From the NCBI GenBank assembly GCA_026745465.1, contig JACYXH010000479.1, positions 1,982,800 through 2,046,799 on the forward strand: a stretch of DNA of 64,000 nucleotides. The letters are read 5' to 3'. Below are positions 1-63,969 of the stretch, in pieces. Origin of the DNA: Lota lota. Taxonomy: Eukaryota > Chordata > Actinopteri > Gadiformes > Lotidae. Both the position numbers and the translations under genes were made by a program. The notes beneath the pieces were generated by a model that was not told the origin of the DNA, made no database searches, and saw nothing but the letters and a program-made list of their open reading frames with translations. Numbering within the stretch: position 1 is the first letter of the stretch; each line of letters opens with the position of its first letter.

Positions 1-165
1 AAAGTTTTAAGAGTATTCTCTTTAGGACAGAACCCTAAAGAAACCACATGGTTAATTATGGCTTATAATATACAATTATTCATTATCAGAACCAAAAGGT
101 GACAATCATTCAACAGAACCAAGATGGCTTAACGGTAAATACAGAATAAATAAATAACAATAATA

Positions 166-370
166 ATGTAAACAACTACTGTGATTCCCATCACATCGAA
201 TGCCTTGTTTCAAATGTCTCAAACTTTTTAGAGGAAGTATACTGAACATTGATTAAATAAAATAATATGTAAACAACTGCTGTGATTCCCATCACGTCAA
301 ATGCCTGTTTTCAAAGGTCTCTCAAACATTTCAGAGGTAGTATACTGAACATTGATTTAAATAAAATAAT
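166..370. repeat. Two-copy tandem duplication, period 101 bp
   Basis: Copies start at 166 and 267 with ATGTAAACAACT(A/G)CTGTG and run through TATACTGAACATTGATT. They differ at a handful of sites. The hAT MITE is inserted immediately after the second copy. Confidence 0.85.
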
Positions 371-380
371 TAATGTTAAC

Positions 381-1029
381 TAGGGATGCACCGATACCAG
401 TACTCGGACTTGAGCCCGATACTGTGCTCATGTGCTCGTACTCGTAAAACTTCTCCGATACAACCACCCGATACCACTTTACGCAACGTGACGTAACGTT
501 GAAGAGCCAGTGAACCACAACGTTTTTTGTTTATTTTTAACTTAAATTTTCCTATATGATCATCAAAATGGTAATCTATGCCATTTTATCACTGTTACTG
601 AAACAAGTCCCCAATTTCGAGAAAAAGGGGCACCGGCGGCGCCATTTGTGTGGACGTGTGGAGCTCTGTCTGGGCAGCGGTTGACTGCAGCGTCGAAGAG
701 AAAGTTGAGCTTTTCGGAAACTTATTGTATAACGCCATGGTGTGTGTGTATGGTGAAGCTCCGTCTGAGCATCGATTTATTTAATACCCGCGTCCGAGGG
801 TTAGGATTCCCGGACACCTGTAGTATATCGCTACGGTGTGTGTGGTGCATTTCCTATAGATCATCGCTCCTTATAACGCTCATACAACGGTACTAAAAAA
901 GTATCACAAAGTTGCCGTAAACTGTAACGGTATTATTAAGTATACTCATATTGGTACTTGGTATCGGTGACTACCCAAATGTAAGTACTTGTACTTGGTC
1001 CGAGAAAAAGTGGAATCGGTGCGTCCCTA
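381..1029. mobile_element. hAT-type non-autonomous element (MITE) with exact 8-bp target duplication
   Basis: The ends are imperfect inverted repeats: TAGGGATGCACCGATACCA at the left, and the complement of TAGGGACGCACCGATTCCA at the right. ATGTTAAC occurs directly before (373-380) and after (1030-1037), an exact 8-bp target duplication as hAT elements make. No transposase ORF is present. The interior carries, in inverted orientation, a GC-rich core shared with 11.7-12.0 kb and 16.2-16.7 kb. Confidence 0.9.
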
Positions 1030-1699
1030 ATGTTAACTGCTAGAGAGTGGAGCTGAGGGAGAGATGTTCAGGAAAATATTTTTCTTACTTAGCATCAATA
1101 ACACTCATTAGCTTCTTGAAGCCCTGTTTTTTAACCGTGCTCATAGACCTCATATTGTTAGCGATACAATGCGGAATAGTAGGGCTGTGCTGTTGGCTAC
1201 TACTTTGGGGGGAGGCTAGCGCAAACCCAAGCTTTCGGAGCGCTCTCTGGGGTGGTACCTTTTTTGAGATGGTGGAAGAGGTTTGTGGTGTTTCTTGTTC
1301 TGCTGAGGACTGGTCGCTGACATATTTTGCACCTAATGCAAGTCGGTGCTTGGTCAGACTTCAGGTAGCTGAACCATTTCTAAATAACCAAAGTGGTTCG
1401 ACCTTTCTTGGGGACAATCTCTTCGTCTTTGGCAACAGTTTCCTTGCACTCTGTTTCGCCTCCGCTCATTTTCTTCTGAGTAATAGTACGCTACTTCACA
1501 CAGGTGGTCATCGTGAGTGAGAGGGGCCGGAAACATACGTCAACTTGCCCTGGTCAGGGGCCCTCATTTTGCAGGTGCTCGCAGTACTGGGATTTTCATG
1601 TTGGGATTTCCCTCAGTTTGTTTGTGGGGCGCTGCGTGCATGTACGCCATCAAGCACTGAAGTTGTCTATTGTATTCTGCTTGAACACATTGCACAGTG

Positions 1700-1821
1700 A
1701 CTGACTGATGCTGTTAAATGTATATCGAAAATATCGGAAATGTATTTAAAAAAAACATCACGCAGTTATCGCGGCCGATTTTATCGCGATAGATGTTAAT
1801 ATTGATTTATCGTCCAGCCCT
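1700..1821. mobile_element. Probable terminal fragment of a hAT-like element
   Basis: Ends ATCGTCCAGCCCTA, the typical TAGGGCTGGACGAT terminus read inverted. It is preceded by TATCGCGATA-type sequence. A matching left end with target duplication was not found. Confidence 0.45.
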
Positions 1822-4061
1822 AATCTACTGACGTGGGTCCTAGGTGACATTAGCATTGAGCTGAGGGATGGCTTTGGGGGAGTAACAGGAGATTTGTAAA
1901 CGCACTCGCACACACCAGTAACCCTAGGGTAATACAATAGAAAAGCGTTAATAGCTTCTTCACTGTAACCACCATTGTCCTCTTCTGTTCACTTCTTCCA
2001 AATCACAGTGTTTGCCTGCTCCCATTTTATTATTTCATTCTTCTTGTTCCTGGGTGGACAACTAGACAAATGATTTAGTCAGTTGTGCCAGGCAGGGGGT
2101 AATTTTTGGCTGAATGCGGTGCTTCAGAGCGGATGAAAAAAAGGAGTTAGTGTGATGAAATAAAAGGTTGTCAACCATCGCACGTCTCTGCTGATGGGCC
2201 GGCTCGGCCCCCTTATGCTAATGTGGCATTTCAGCCCTGAGGAGGGAGGGAGGGAGGGAGGGAGAGAAAGGGAGGGAGAGGAGAGAGAGAGACTGACTGA
2301 CTGACTGACTGACTGTCCATTGTTTCGTGTGTGTGCGCTTGTCTTGTCATTCCCCTACCGATGGCTAGATTTCAGTTGGGATTTAACTGTAGACGTCCGC
2401 TGGCATGTCATGTTCCACAAGGGTGGGAGAGGCGCACGTGAACGCTCCCCAGCGATGCGATGGGCTGCGTGCTATTCTGTCGCAAGAGGGGTCGTCTGAG
2501 CCGGCCACGGTATCGCCAAGGCAACCGGTTTTATATAGGGTTAGTGGTGTCGTTAACACCAGCATTTGAGTAGGGGCCTGTAAAGTCACTTCTGAGAGTG
2601 TATTGGTGATTTAAAGGCCTATACAGATTGCTCCTCTTGAGGGCGTCTAGGTTTTATCTTTTTCATGTTACCCTTTTTTTTTGTGAGGGCTGGGGGACTT
2701 ATCGGGCCCACCCCAGAATGCATTGCGGCAGGCATGCCAACGGTACGTGCACGCACCGGCTGTTGCTAGCCTGGGATAGATGCATTCAGCGTGAGCTCTT
2801 TAATTACCTTGCCACCCTGTGAGAAGGGTTTTGTTTGAGTCTGGGCTTTTAGGCTTCGTACAGACACAGTGCCTTGCGGTATAATTAGTATTTCTGTTTC
2901 CTAGGCACACCTGATTGATTTCTGTTTTGCATCGTCAGGAAGGCGCCCCTCTCCGCCGTACGCATACCCCCCCCCCCCCCCCCGTGTCTGTGTGTCCTTC
3001 AGCTAGCCGTGTTGGAGGGGACTGATGCAATGTGTTGCTCTAGTGGAAGTGAGAGGTCTATCAGAGACTGGACTGGTGAATGTTTATCATGTGGCTAGCA
3101 TGGGGAGTAACCTAGGGAACATTTCTAGTCTTGTTTATTTTTTTTGTTGCAGTTTCACTCTCTCTCGCAGGTGTTACTTACCCCGGGTCCATGCAGCTGT
3201 TTACCAGATGCACTTTTGCGGTTTATTGGGTTTTTTGTGTGCGTGCGTGTGTGTGGGGGGGTGGGTTGTAGTGGTCAAGGTCCCTCCTCATCGATCACAA
3301 CCCGGTCAATCAGTCACCATTGGTCCCTGAAGCAGTCAGGTGCACAGAAAATAGCCCCTCCCCACTAATACCTCGGCAAACACACACAAACAAGGCGAGA
3401 GTGAGTGAACATATGGCCTCCCCTCCTCTCTTGTCCAGTACAATAGCACTGCATTCCTCTGTTATGGAAGTGCTCAAGGGCTTGTGCACTTGTGAAAGTT
3501 TAATATAAATAGTATGAGGGAGTGTGCACATGAGAGGGGGGATTTCAGTACTCTACGGTATTGTGTGTGTGTGAGTGAGAAAGGCAGTGTCTTCCTAAGG
3601 TCCTTCGTTTTATCTGACAGGGGGATCCGTTCTGAAGGCATAAAACCTCAGCACGAGCAATGCCCTGCTCTTGCTCACTTTCTCGGCTCCCCCAGTGCTT
3701 CTCCCTGTTGAAACTTAGACTGCAGGTGCTGCCACTAGCGCTACTGCCACAGCCCACAATACTACAAAGATAAACAACGACACACCCAGGTTCACAGTGT
3801 CAAAGAGCTGGTAATTGTGGTGAGGAGAAGCGTTTGCTTTGGCTCACGGTTTTGGTTGTCGCGGTGACTGGAAGGGTGTTGCGGTTATTGATGAATGTGT
3901 GAATCTGTGTTTGATAAAACCCTCTCAATGAATCACCAGACACCGCAGTAAATATAAACTCGAGTGAGGAATAATATTGATGTAGCTGGTTTTGTTAGTT
4001 GCAAGTATCAGCAAGTTTCTAACCTGATTGTGTGTGTTTTGTGTGTTCTTGTTTGCCGCAG

Positions 4062-55973
<51,912 letters not shown>

Positions 55974-56344
55974 CACATGACCTTCTGACCTCTGAACTCT
56001 TCACCCAATGACGAGCCGCCCCAAGCCTGCCTGCTGATCAGTTAACTGGTAATTGCCTTTTGCTAGCCTCTCGGACGCAAGTGAGAGAGAGAGGGATGGG
56101 GAGAGAGAGAGGCACCTGCCCATAGTTACCCTAACCATGTTTTGACAAAAAAAAAACAAGAGAAAAAGAAAACCGACACAGAAATCTTCAGAGAAAACAC
56201 CAACATATAACAAACATAACCACACAACACTTTCTGTTTGTTGAGTTCAATTCCCATTCTTTCTCTTTCTTTTTCCTCCACCCTGATGAGTCATACTTGG
56301 GTGAACACATATTTTACTCATAAGTCTGCACTGAATTATATAGC

Positions 56345-56350
56345 AATAAA
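56345..56350 (+). terminator. Possible proximal polyadenylation signal
   Basis: AATAAA lies about 370 bp after the stop codon. Use would give a short 3'UTR lacking nearly all candidate QKI sites. No strong GT-rich downstream element is evident. Confidence 0.3.
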
Positions 56351-57015
56351 GACCAGCACCCCACCCCAAACACTCACGGAATTAGGTGACCTCACTAGGA
56401 TCCGACACCCACACCACACTGTTTTATAATGACCACCCTTTGCACCCTATTCCCTTTAAACAAACCCACACCACCGCTCGCTACTACACCCTATTCTGGA
56501 GAAAAAGAAACGGAATGAAAGAGAACACACACTCACCAACATGTTTAATTTCTCTGTCATTTTTGTTCACCAGTAGTGCTGTTGTTATTAAGCTCCGAGA
56601 CCTAATGATATGCTGACACATTCTGGGTGTGCCTCTCAACAAAAAAACAAAAACCGCCTGTCCTTGTTTTCTTTTGTTTTTGTTTAAAGCATGGCTGAAT
56701 TGATTGCAATTGGAGCTTGTTTTTTAATTATGATTTCTGTGTCTCTGTTCTACTGCTCTTTTGCTTTTATTATAATTGTCCATTTTTTCCACTTGATTTT
56801 GGTCTCTGTTGTTCAAATTTATTATTGTAATGTTTTTGTTTTGTTTTCTGAAGGATTAGCCCCAGACATAAGGCGATGAGTTCACCCTTTAACAACACGC
56901 AATCTAATGTTGTGAAGCAGGGAGTCCAAGAGGCAGGGGGATGGGGGGTAGAGGGTGTGTTAACTATAGTATAGCGAGAGTGGGATGTGTTAGCAGGGTA
57001 GCGGCCATTGGAACA

Positions 57016-57040
57016 TAACTATAACTACTTACGGACTAAT
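57016..57040 (+). promoter_or_regulatory. Candidate QKI response element in the 3'UTR
   Basis: Two TAAC half-sites (57016-57019, 57022-57025) precede ACTAAT at 57035-57040 by 9 nt. Confidence 0.4.
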
Positions 57041-58359
57041 GCAACCCCCTCAACCCAAACAATTTCCATGATATAGTGCCTAAATGAAACCGAAAAAACC
57101 ATCTAATTTACGAGCTGTGATCAAATAGACAAACAAGTATTATATTAAGTGTGCGTATTTAGCCAAAGGGTTTTTTCCCAAGAACATATATCTCTCCAAT
57201 TATGTATCTTCTCAAAGTTTTGTTTGATGATTTTAGAGTTTGTAATGATGTGGTGCCTGCATTTTTGTTCGAATAGAAAGTCGAGGGAGGAAAAGGTTTG
57301 CTTCCGTATTTGCTCTAGTCTCTTCTGAAGGGACAAACAGGAATTTAACACTAAGCCAAGACGCTACTCAGCTACAATATGTTTTTGGAATGAAGGGAGG
57401 GTGGGTTGGGGAGGCTTGAGTTCTGTACATACAAACACACATTTATTTGGAGTTCAGGCTATTGTTTTGCGTTTTTGCATCCACAACCACCACTCCAAAA
57501 GAGTTTCCTATTTTCAAGTTTTCTTCCCGCATTTTCCCCTGTCTCAGACTTAAAAGTTAATTATGTGCTTGTTAAATGATTTTGAGTTGTTTGGGTTGTT
57601 TACTTCCTTCAACTCCCGTGTTCAGGACATATAAGGGTGGTCCGGCACAAGCCACCCTGTATTAGTGAAATCAACAAATTTCACTAATATTTTAGTGACT
57701 ATTTCATACACATTTCCTTTTCAATGTTCGAAACAACCCAACTGTCAGTAAGCGCATCCACAATGTGTCACACACCTCTGTGATGATAATCCACTTCCTC
57801 AGTCATGTTTTCCCTTAACTATTCAACAACAAAAAAAATAGGATGTGAAAGCCATGCCTGCCTGTTTTGAATTGCTTTATACATACCTGTTAAATATAGA
57901 TATATAAAAATGTAGATAACTGTCATTGCATATACAGATACAGAGGTGAACAAAATTAGATAATTTTACAGGGTGCTGGAGAAGAGAATAAATCTATTTT
58001 TGGCAAATTTAGCTTTTTATACTTGCAGTTACAAAATAAAAAATAAATAAAAAAAAGCTTAAAACGTGGAGAGGGAACGTTCAAAACACTGTCCAGGAAA
58101 GAACGCTGAGATAAAATGTAACAAGAGATGTCAGAGGAATGCTGTTACCCTAAATATAACTGGTGAGGGTATGAAGACCAAAACTCATACGGAGGGAATT
58201 GGCAGGATCTAAAAAGCCAATGAGACAGATGCCCAGAGAGGATTAAAGCGATCAAATCAAAGTGCCTTATCAACAGTTGTTTCAGTTTTTCAGAGTATTA
58301 CGATCATGTTCAATAATATCCAGCACCAACCAGAATGGCGCAGAGAGGGATGACTCGTG

Positions 58360-58619
58360 TTAAAGGGGGGGTATTTTATTAACTTGATCAGAAATTTGAT
58401 GTAACGTCCCATCTTAGAATTATTTTCTACGATTCTAAAATATTTGCAGGGGATGGATTTATTCACATTTTAAGCTGGAGGATGTGAGTCACGTTTTAAC
58501 ATCACAGCTAATTTGAACTCTGTTGTATGTAACAACAAGTATACAAGAACAGCCACGAGCAAAATGTAAGTTTTAAACTAGACGGCTGTTTAAAATTTGG
58601 TTAAATACCCCCCTTTTAA
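58360..58619. mobile_element. Short TTAA-flanked MITE in the 3'UTR
   Basis: TTAAAGGGGGGGTATTTTATT at the left and the complement TTAAAAGGGGGGTATTTAACC at the right form inverted ends with TTAA on both sides. It is 260 bp with no ORF and lies in the inferred qkia 3'UTR. Confidence 0.65.
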
Positions 58620-59854
58620 GCGCTCTCAAGTAATGTGCAGTGTAGCTCCAAATAAGTTGGCCCTATAAGAGTTCTATGCAAAAAGAATTACCAGTCGATG
58701 GACCAGCTAAAATATGTGCCATGGGTTTGTCTTCCTGAAGTTGTTTTTTATATTAATTAATTTTCTATATTTTACTGGCCCGTGTTAATCATGTGAGCTG
58801 TTGTCCTCGTTTTTTGGTGACTGTGACTTTCCTCGTCCCAAGAGCAGATCCAACTGCCACAGTAGCAACGCAGATCAGCCAGTCCCTGTTTTGATCATAA
58901 AATGGAGGGGGGTAAAAACAACTAAAAATCAATCATAGAAAACCATAAAGTGTGGTTGGAAGCTTTTGTTTGTTTCACAGTTTGTTTCAAACTGAAAAGT
59001 ATGTGGAAGGGGTCTCCAACACACCGTTTATACGTGGCAGCCAACTATTAATTTAGCCCTGGAATTGATCAACGGCAGGCGAGTTGGTGCGCTCCCGGAC
59101 ATAGCTCTAAGCAGCTATATTCTCACAGCTAGGAGTTTATCGCCGGAGAAGGTTAACTCGACTCTTAAAAGATTCGATTTCACCAAAATTCCTCGCAAAC
59201 TCCAATGCGGCCATTGTCTGTTTCTCAATGCTTTATCCCCGGTTAGGCTGTTACAGATTCATTATTTTTCCAGTATTATGATTCTTATTCTTATGAACTT
59301 AGTTAAAAATGAAATGCAATATTAAAGTTGAGCAAGAGATGACAATTCAGCATTTGACAGTATTAAGAAAATTCCCTCTGCGATGTTACACCTTGCTGTG
59401 TCATTCTAAAAGGCTGGACAAGTCCATCAGGTGAATGAGGGGACTCCATACCTACTGTATTCTCTCTGGCCTGCCTACCACATGTATGATAATGTAATTA
59501 ACAGCATTGTTACAGGTTTATAATGTATTTTTCTAAAACTCATTTTATATGTATATTAATCATTTTTTTTGATGAAATACACTGCAATGATTATTCTTTA
59601 TTTTCTTTATAAGCCCTTTCCCTTGCCCCACCACCCCTTCCCCCGCTCTCTAGATCTTTGAACAACTGTCTCTTTTTGGGGAGTATTGCCTTTCCTGGTT
59701 ATATTTTGTTTTCGTTTTCTTGCCAGTTCCTAGCTTGTTTAATTCATTAGCGACTATTAGTTTTTTCTTGTCATAAGTATTTTACATGCTTGCATTTAGT
59801 TTCCATGGTGTATGCTGTTGTTTTTTTCTTATTAACCTCTTGCCATTTTATTTT

Positions 59855-59860
59855 AATAAA
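59855..59860 (+). terminator. Possible intermediate polyadenylation signal
   Basis: AATAAA lies in a T-rich context inside the 3'UTR. Cleavage here would remove the ACTAAC motifs at 59881 and beyond from the transcript. Confidence 0.35.
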
Positions 59861-59953
59861 ATATTCTCAGTAAGAATTTTACTAACTTGCTGATATTTTT
59901 GTCTTGTGTTCTTAACCCATTCTGTGAATGTTCTACCGTGGTCTGGTTTCCGG

Positions 59954-59970
59954 ACTAACACAAACATAAT
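59954..59970 (+). promoter_or_regulatory. Candidate QKI response element in the 3'UTR
   Basis: ACTAAC (59954-59959), 7-nt gap, TAAT (59967-59970). Another ACTAAC lies at 59881-59886. Confidence 0.45.
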
Positions 59971-60108
59971 TGGTGTTTGGCCCCCTCCAACACTCACAAT
60001 TACCGCCACACATAGACGCAAACACGTGCACACTCACACTTAGACGCAGACACACAGTCATCCTACACTTCAAAGACACATGCACACAAACAGCATTTCA
60101 CACACGTA

Positions 60109-60145
<37 letters not shown>

Positions 60146-60984
60146 GTAAGTACAGCCTAACTGGAAAGTGCACGAGTCCATATCTGTTCCTCACTCCTGC
60201 TCATGCACTCTCACCTGTGTTGCTGGAAAGAAAATAATCTTCTCCCCTCCACCTCCCCAAACCAAATCACCTGTAACAACCCCCACCCCTGACCCCCACC
60301 TTGTGTTGGTTTCAGTGACATCTCTTCACCGGTCCGTCTGTCCTCCTGGGATCCGTTGCAATTTAAAATGCAGTTATGTGAGCTGGCAGCTCCACCCTGC
60401 TAAACGGATTATACATTTACTTTGGTCATCTCCCGCTAATCACTGTTCACGTCAGAGAGTTGTGACCATGTGGTCAGATTCACTATGTATCCTATGTCGA
60501 GAAAGGCATAATGCTGGCATCTGGCAAGCCAACAAATTATTTTGTCCAGGAATCCTCCGCCATTTACCCCATGCCAAAAAATACAAGGGCAATCATGTGA
60601 TGTCATGGTAGTAAAAAATAAATAAAGATAAAATCCACTCTGACATGGACTGTGCCTCACAGAGCAGGAGTATCAAAACGCCGCGCTCTGAATACGTAGG
60701 CCTATGCCACGTCTTCAACATGCGGACTAATGACACAGTGCAACAATGTTACGGGCGTTATCCCTTCTACGTGCTCTACATCTAGGGCTTAAGCCCGGAT
60801 AGCAACGTGAGTTGTTGCCATCTGTTGTGTTTGCAGAGCAATTCCCTCCCTATAGCCTATGGGCTCGCTGCCATAATGGGTAGTACCAAGAAGAAAAATG
60901 GCATGAAGCTCTGTGATGTGTACTGCTCTAAATAGCCCTCACATAATACCTCCCTTTCATTAATGTAGTAACATTGAGAGGGAC

Positions 60985-61034
<50 letters not shown>

Positions 61035-61320
61035 TTTGTCCTATGTGTCATTGACTGCGTTGAGATTTAATTTAAATTCCACCATCACCAGGTTCAGAAA
61101 TCTTCCCTCTCCTTAAACATTTCTTCACTTTGCATCCACTCGTTTGAGGTGTTGACACTGACTCAAGCAAAAAAATTAACGACATTAATCTCTTGTACCA
61201 CTTTAACACACTGTGAACTGCCTTTAACACACTCAGAAGTTTAGGAGTCAATCTGCACAAAATGGCCTTAACATTCTTATTAATTTGAAATTCTCTGCAA
61301 ATAAACAGGTTTAAAGTGTC

Positions 61321-61331
61321 TAACAACTAAC
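61321..61331 (+). promoter_or_regulatory. Candidate QKI response element in the 3'UTR
   Basis: TAAC at 61321-61324 followed one base later by ACTAAC at 61326-61331. Confidence 0.45.
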
Positions 61332-62067
61332 TTTCTTTTTTTCTCACTCTCGTCTGAAATTAACTTTTTTGTTTATTTTCATCTTAAAACTGGCGTTTTC
61401 ACTTTGTCCATCTAACCAGCCTTGTACACCAGCAAACAACAGCCGGCCAGCCAGCCTAAACAAAACTTTTTTGCTGTGTTTAGGTTATTTCACATTTCCT
61501 TTTCCTTTTTCTTTTTTAACATAGAATGGATATTCCAAACTATAAGCACAGTGTTTATAGTGTTTTCCTCTTGTTACTGCTAAAACAATTTAGCTAGCCA
61601 TCCAATATAATTTATGTGTATATCTTATGATCTTGACCCTCCAAGTTCAGAAGAATAAGAATAACATAAATCAATGTTATATGCCAGAGCACAATACATT
61701 CAAAACACTACATGAAATATCAGTTCTGTAGCAGCAAAGAAAAAGTGCCTTTACGTGAGAAATTGGAATAGTATATATTTTTATACCATATCATTCTAGA
61801 GCCAAATTTAGCTTTTTTCTCCTCTCTTGATTTACAAGTTTTACAGTGTAATGTACTGTAACTTTTTGGAGAAGCCATTTGTGCCTCTTTTTTTTTTTTT
61901 CTCTAGAAGAACTATACCCTCTTGGTAAACTTTATGTTCAATGGCTTCTCTCATTTGTTGAGACTGAGAAGCCCTCTCCCCTTGATTGGACCACATTGTG
62001 CATTGCGTGGTTGTCTTTCATCTCAAGAAGTCAGTCTCTTTTCAAAGTCCAACAACGGGCATTCTCT

Positions 62068-62080
62068 ACTAACTAATAAC
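62068..62080 (+). promoter_or_regulatory. Candidate QKI response element in the 3'UTR
   Basis: ACTAACTAATAAC: an ACTAAC core followed by TAAT and TAAC half-sites, the densest cluster in the window. Confidence 0.5.
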
Positions 62081-62289
62081 TAAACATTCCTCATGAGTTG
62101 AAGAACAGCAGGTCAGTCATAGTAATGTTGGTCTCAGTGGTGCAAGTGGTTGACAAAGAACTGCACATAAAATGGAGAATGATTGTCTTGTCCCCACTGG
62201 AATTGTTTTTATTATTCTTTGTGATGAGTATACATTGGAAGTATAACGGAAAATTAAAGAGAAGCTTTTGCATTTTCTATGAGGTTGTG

Positions 62290-62491
62290 TCATATATACA
62301 CATAGATACACATAGATATACATATAGGAATATATATCTACACATAGATATTAATATAGATATGTATATATCTATCTATATATATAGATATATATATGTA
62401 TGTGTGCATATATACACATATATATATATATATATATATACAGTATATATATATATATATATGTATGTTTGTGTATATGTATATATGTGTA

Positions 62492-62523
<32 letters not shown>

Positions 62524-62700
62524 GTACTGTATATATGTGTGTATATGTGTGCATATATGTATATATATATATATGTATGTGTACTGTATATATATATTTG
62601 CATAATTGCAGTATGTATATATGTGTGTGTATATATATATATAATAAATATATAATATATATACGTATATATATATATATACATACAGTACACACACACA
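62290..62700. repeat. AT-rich (TA)n/(TATG)n/(TACA)n low-complexity tract
   Basis: About 400 bp of imperfect TATA, ATGTGT and ACATA motifs with several self-complementary stretches, at the distal end of the inferred 3'UTR. Long ORFs here on both strands are repeat translations rich in Tyr and Ile. Confidence 0.9.
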
Positions 62701-62909
62701 TACTGCAATTTCCTTCTTCCTATAGCGGTGCACTATCTTTTTTTGTTTTTCCCTCCCTTTAGTCATGGAGTCATAAAGTTTTATGTGAAGTAGTTTTTAT
62801 TTTGTTTTGTGTATCCTGTTATTTTTATATATTTAGTGGGATAGACTAGGACATTTAGAATTTGGGTGTAAAATATGTAATGGCTGTTGTGATGCTCACA
62901 CCAAAAAAA

Positions 62910-62934
62910 AATAAAGAAAGTCGTGTGCAATAAA
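62910..62934 (+). terminator. Pair of AATAAA polyadenylation hexamers (likely distal site)
   Basis: AATAAA occurs at 62910-62915 and again at 62929-62934, followed by a mixed GT/CT-rich stretch. It is the last hexamer pair before the poly-G tract and repeat-rich end of the window. The position gives a 3'UTR of about 7 kb. Confidence 0.5.
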
Positions 62935-63501
62935 CAAGCATATTTGCGATCCTCATTCACGCTCGTGTCTACATGGATCCTCCTTTCCTCGTGTCAATCT
63001 ACGGTTATCTGGATATTTCAGCTGGCTTTGCTTCAAGGTAAGTGCTAAGTAAAGTGTTACCTTTCAGCAGTTGGAAGAATGGCTATATTTATAAGCCCTC
63101 AAGAGTTCAGATCAAGACCTCTGTGGGTTTTTAGATCAGATCTCTAAACTGTCAGGGATGGAAGGGTCTGGTGTCATATCCCAAGGTCACTCTTGGGAGG
63201 TGGTCGTGTTGACTGACGAGACCCTCGTCATTGGTCAATTTATTTGATACAATTATTTGTTAAGAGTGACCTCCAACAAGGCTTTGCTGAAGAACAACCA
63301 GGTAACTACCAGTTGGAAAACCATTGGCTTGTCTAAGCATACCTAGAGCACCATGTTGTGCGCTGCAATTCCATTAAAACATTAACAATGAAAACAAACA
63401 ACCGTGAAGCCACACATCTTAATGTAGTTCCTGATGATACGTTGATGACCTATTACAAGGTGAGCACAGCCAGCTGTTCTCGTAATGACATTAAACTGTA
63501 T

Positions 63502-63545
<44 letters not shown>
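63502..63545. repeat. Poly-G run, 44 bases
   Basis: An uninterrupted G homopolymer, able to form stacked G-quadruplexes. Its length in an assembly is uncertain. Confidence 0.9.
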
Positions 63546-63884
63546 CGTCTCCGACCGACGGACGATCGGAGATTACAGACTTCAGTAAGAATTTAGTCAA
63601 GCTTAAGGAAGAAAATAAAATCTCCCCCTCTCTCTCATGCTCTCTCAATCTCTGATCCTGGATCTCCCTCGCCTTCTCCCTAGAGGTCAGGGCTGCTGGA
63701 TGGGGCAGTGGGGAGTTACAGTTGGCTCTGGGTCTCTGGAAGTCATGTTAATGTCACGCAGGAAGCAGGGAGAGTGGAGAGAGAAGAAGATGGAGGAGGA
63801 GGATGGTGGCTCTGGCCCCCGGGAGACGCATCAAAGGAGCGTTTGTCGTCGAGACCAGCTGGGAGTCTAATCAGAAAGAGAGCG

Positions 63885-63888
<4 letters not shown>

Positions 63889-63968
<80 letters not shown>

Positions 63969-63969
63969 T
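63889..63969. repeat. Compound (GT)n(GA)n repeat
   Basis: A GT run passes directly into GA repeats near the window end. Confidence 0.96.

Larger units (their letters stand above)
1..4061 (+). other. qkia intron 1 (3' part)
   Basis: No coding sequence is seen. It holds a 101-bp tandem duplication (166-370), a hAT MITE (381-1029), a probable hAT end (about 1700-1821), (GGGA)n and (GACT)n runs at 2243-2313 and a poly-C tract near 2969-2983. The ORF-like stretch at 1047-1520 has no recognisable domain. Confidence 0.8.
55974..62955 (+). other. qkia: qkia 3' untranslated region (about 7 kb, 3' end inferred)
   Basis: No coding exon follows the stop. The stretch is AT-rich, lacks believable ORFs and carries possible poly(A) signals at 56345, 59855, 60617 and, most distally, 62910-62915 and 62929-62934. 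Long 3'UTRs of this order are known for QKI-5 transcripts. It contains ACTAAY motifs, a perfect 12-bp hairpin (57660-57689), a TTAA-flanked MITE (58360-58619), CA repeats near 60115-60143 and 60990-61032 and an AT-rich TATA/TATG tract (62290-62700). The end point is inferred from the last hexamer pair and could be earlier. Confidence 0.65.

Noticed and set aside
1047..1520. 157-codon ORF in intron 1
   Set aside because: No recognisable domain, low-complexity hydrophobic start, lies among repeat relics and has no splice support.
1180..1821. Complete hAT element from TAGGGCTG at 1180 to CAGCCCTA at 1821
   Set aside because: Termini match for only about eight bases and the flanking octamers differ, so only the right end was kept as a remnant.
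62098..62766. Long Tyr/Ile-rich ORFs on both strands
   Set aside because: Translations of the TATA/TATG low-complexity tract in the 3'UTR.
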